From an uncultured Eubacteriales bacterium (lineage in GTDB: Bacteria; Bacillota; Clostridia; Oscillospirales; Acutalibacteraceae): a stretch of DNA of 6,398 nt. Under the pieces are notes generated by a model that worked only from the letters and a program-made list of their open reading frames with translations, was not told the DNA's origin and did no database searches. Position 1 is the first letter of the stretch. Every line of letters begins with the position of its first letter. The position numbers and the translations under genes were made by a program. Location: assembly GCA_934486915.1 (NCBI GenBank), contig CAKSRC010000049.1, positions 1 to 6,398 on the forward strand, given 5' to 3'. This document shows, in pieces, positions 6,355 to 6,398 of the stretch.

Positions 6355-6398
6355 TTGAAAAAAGTGCAGTTGCTAAAATTCTTTTCAAAGTTTTTAAA
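6355..6398 (+). CDS. Start of a further operon gene, cut by the window edge
   Basis: An excellent ribosome site AAGGAG (6341-6346) is followed after eight bases by TTG at 6355, which opens a frame without stops to the window end. The first residues are MKKVQLLKFFSKFLK, a basic and hydrophobic start. An in-frame TTG at 6349 is too close to the ribosome site to be preferred. The gene lies 51 bp after the GT32-like gene and on the same strand, so it probably belongs to the same polysaccharide operon. About 15 residues are too few to assign a family. A flippase, another transferase or a modifying enzyme would all fit the context. Confidence 0.6.
   Translation, partial: MKKVQLLKFFSKFL

Overview
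The window reads as part of a capsule or exopolysaccharide locus from a low-GC Gram-positive bacterium, most likely a clostridial-type Firmicute. This rests on AT-rich coding DNA, purine-rich Shine-Dalgarno sites ahead of the genes, frequent TTG starts and a consensus SigA-type promoter. I cannot name a species.

Layout. Positions 1-970 hold no gene I can defend, but the stretch is full of structure. It contains a short 9-bp tandem repeat (63-116), a diverged minus-strand copy of a larger repeat (161-225), and a 12-bp perfect inverted repeat that looks like a terminator (304-359). After these comes a tandem array of a 103-bp GC-rich unit, three near-identical full copies plus partial ends (371-715). 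The last partial copy forms a GC hairpin followed by TTTT. A TTGACA-17 bp-TATAAT promoter (764-792) follows, then a roughly 175-nt leader with a long imperfect hairpin (857-947).

From 974 to the right edge all genes lie on the plus strand in a compact, operon-like row: a GT4 glycosyltransferase (974-2095); a GT2 glycosyltransferase (2183-3184); a 768-residue protein joining a multi-membrane-segment Wzy-like polymerase to a complete GT2 domain (3198-5504); a GT32-like DXD sugar transferase (5521-6303); and the first codons of a further gene cut by the window edge (about 6355).

Working together (inference): the transferases would build a repeat unit on a lipid carrier at the inner face of the membrane, and the Wzy-like half of the fusion would join flipped units outside. 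A flippase and a priming transferase would be expected, but neither is recognisable here. The most unusual items are the Wzy-GT2 fusion, the structured 103-bp repeat family with an inverted relative, the leader hairpin, and an A7 tract at the first gene that sits between an out-of-frame ATG and the in-frame TTG start.
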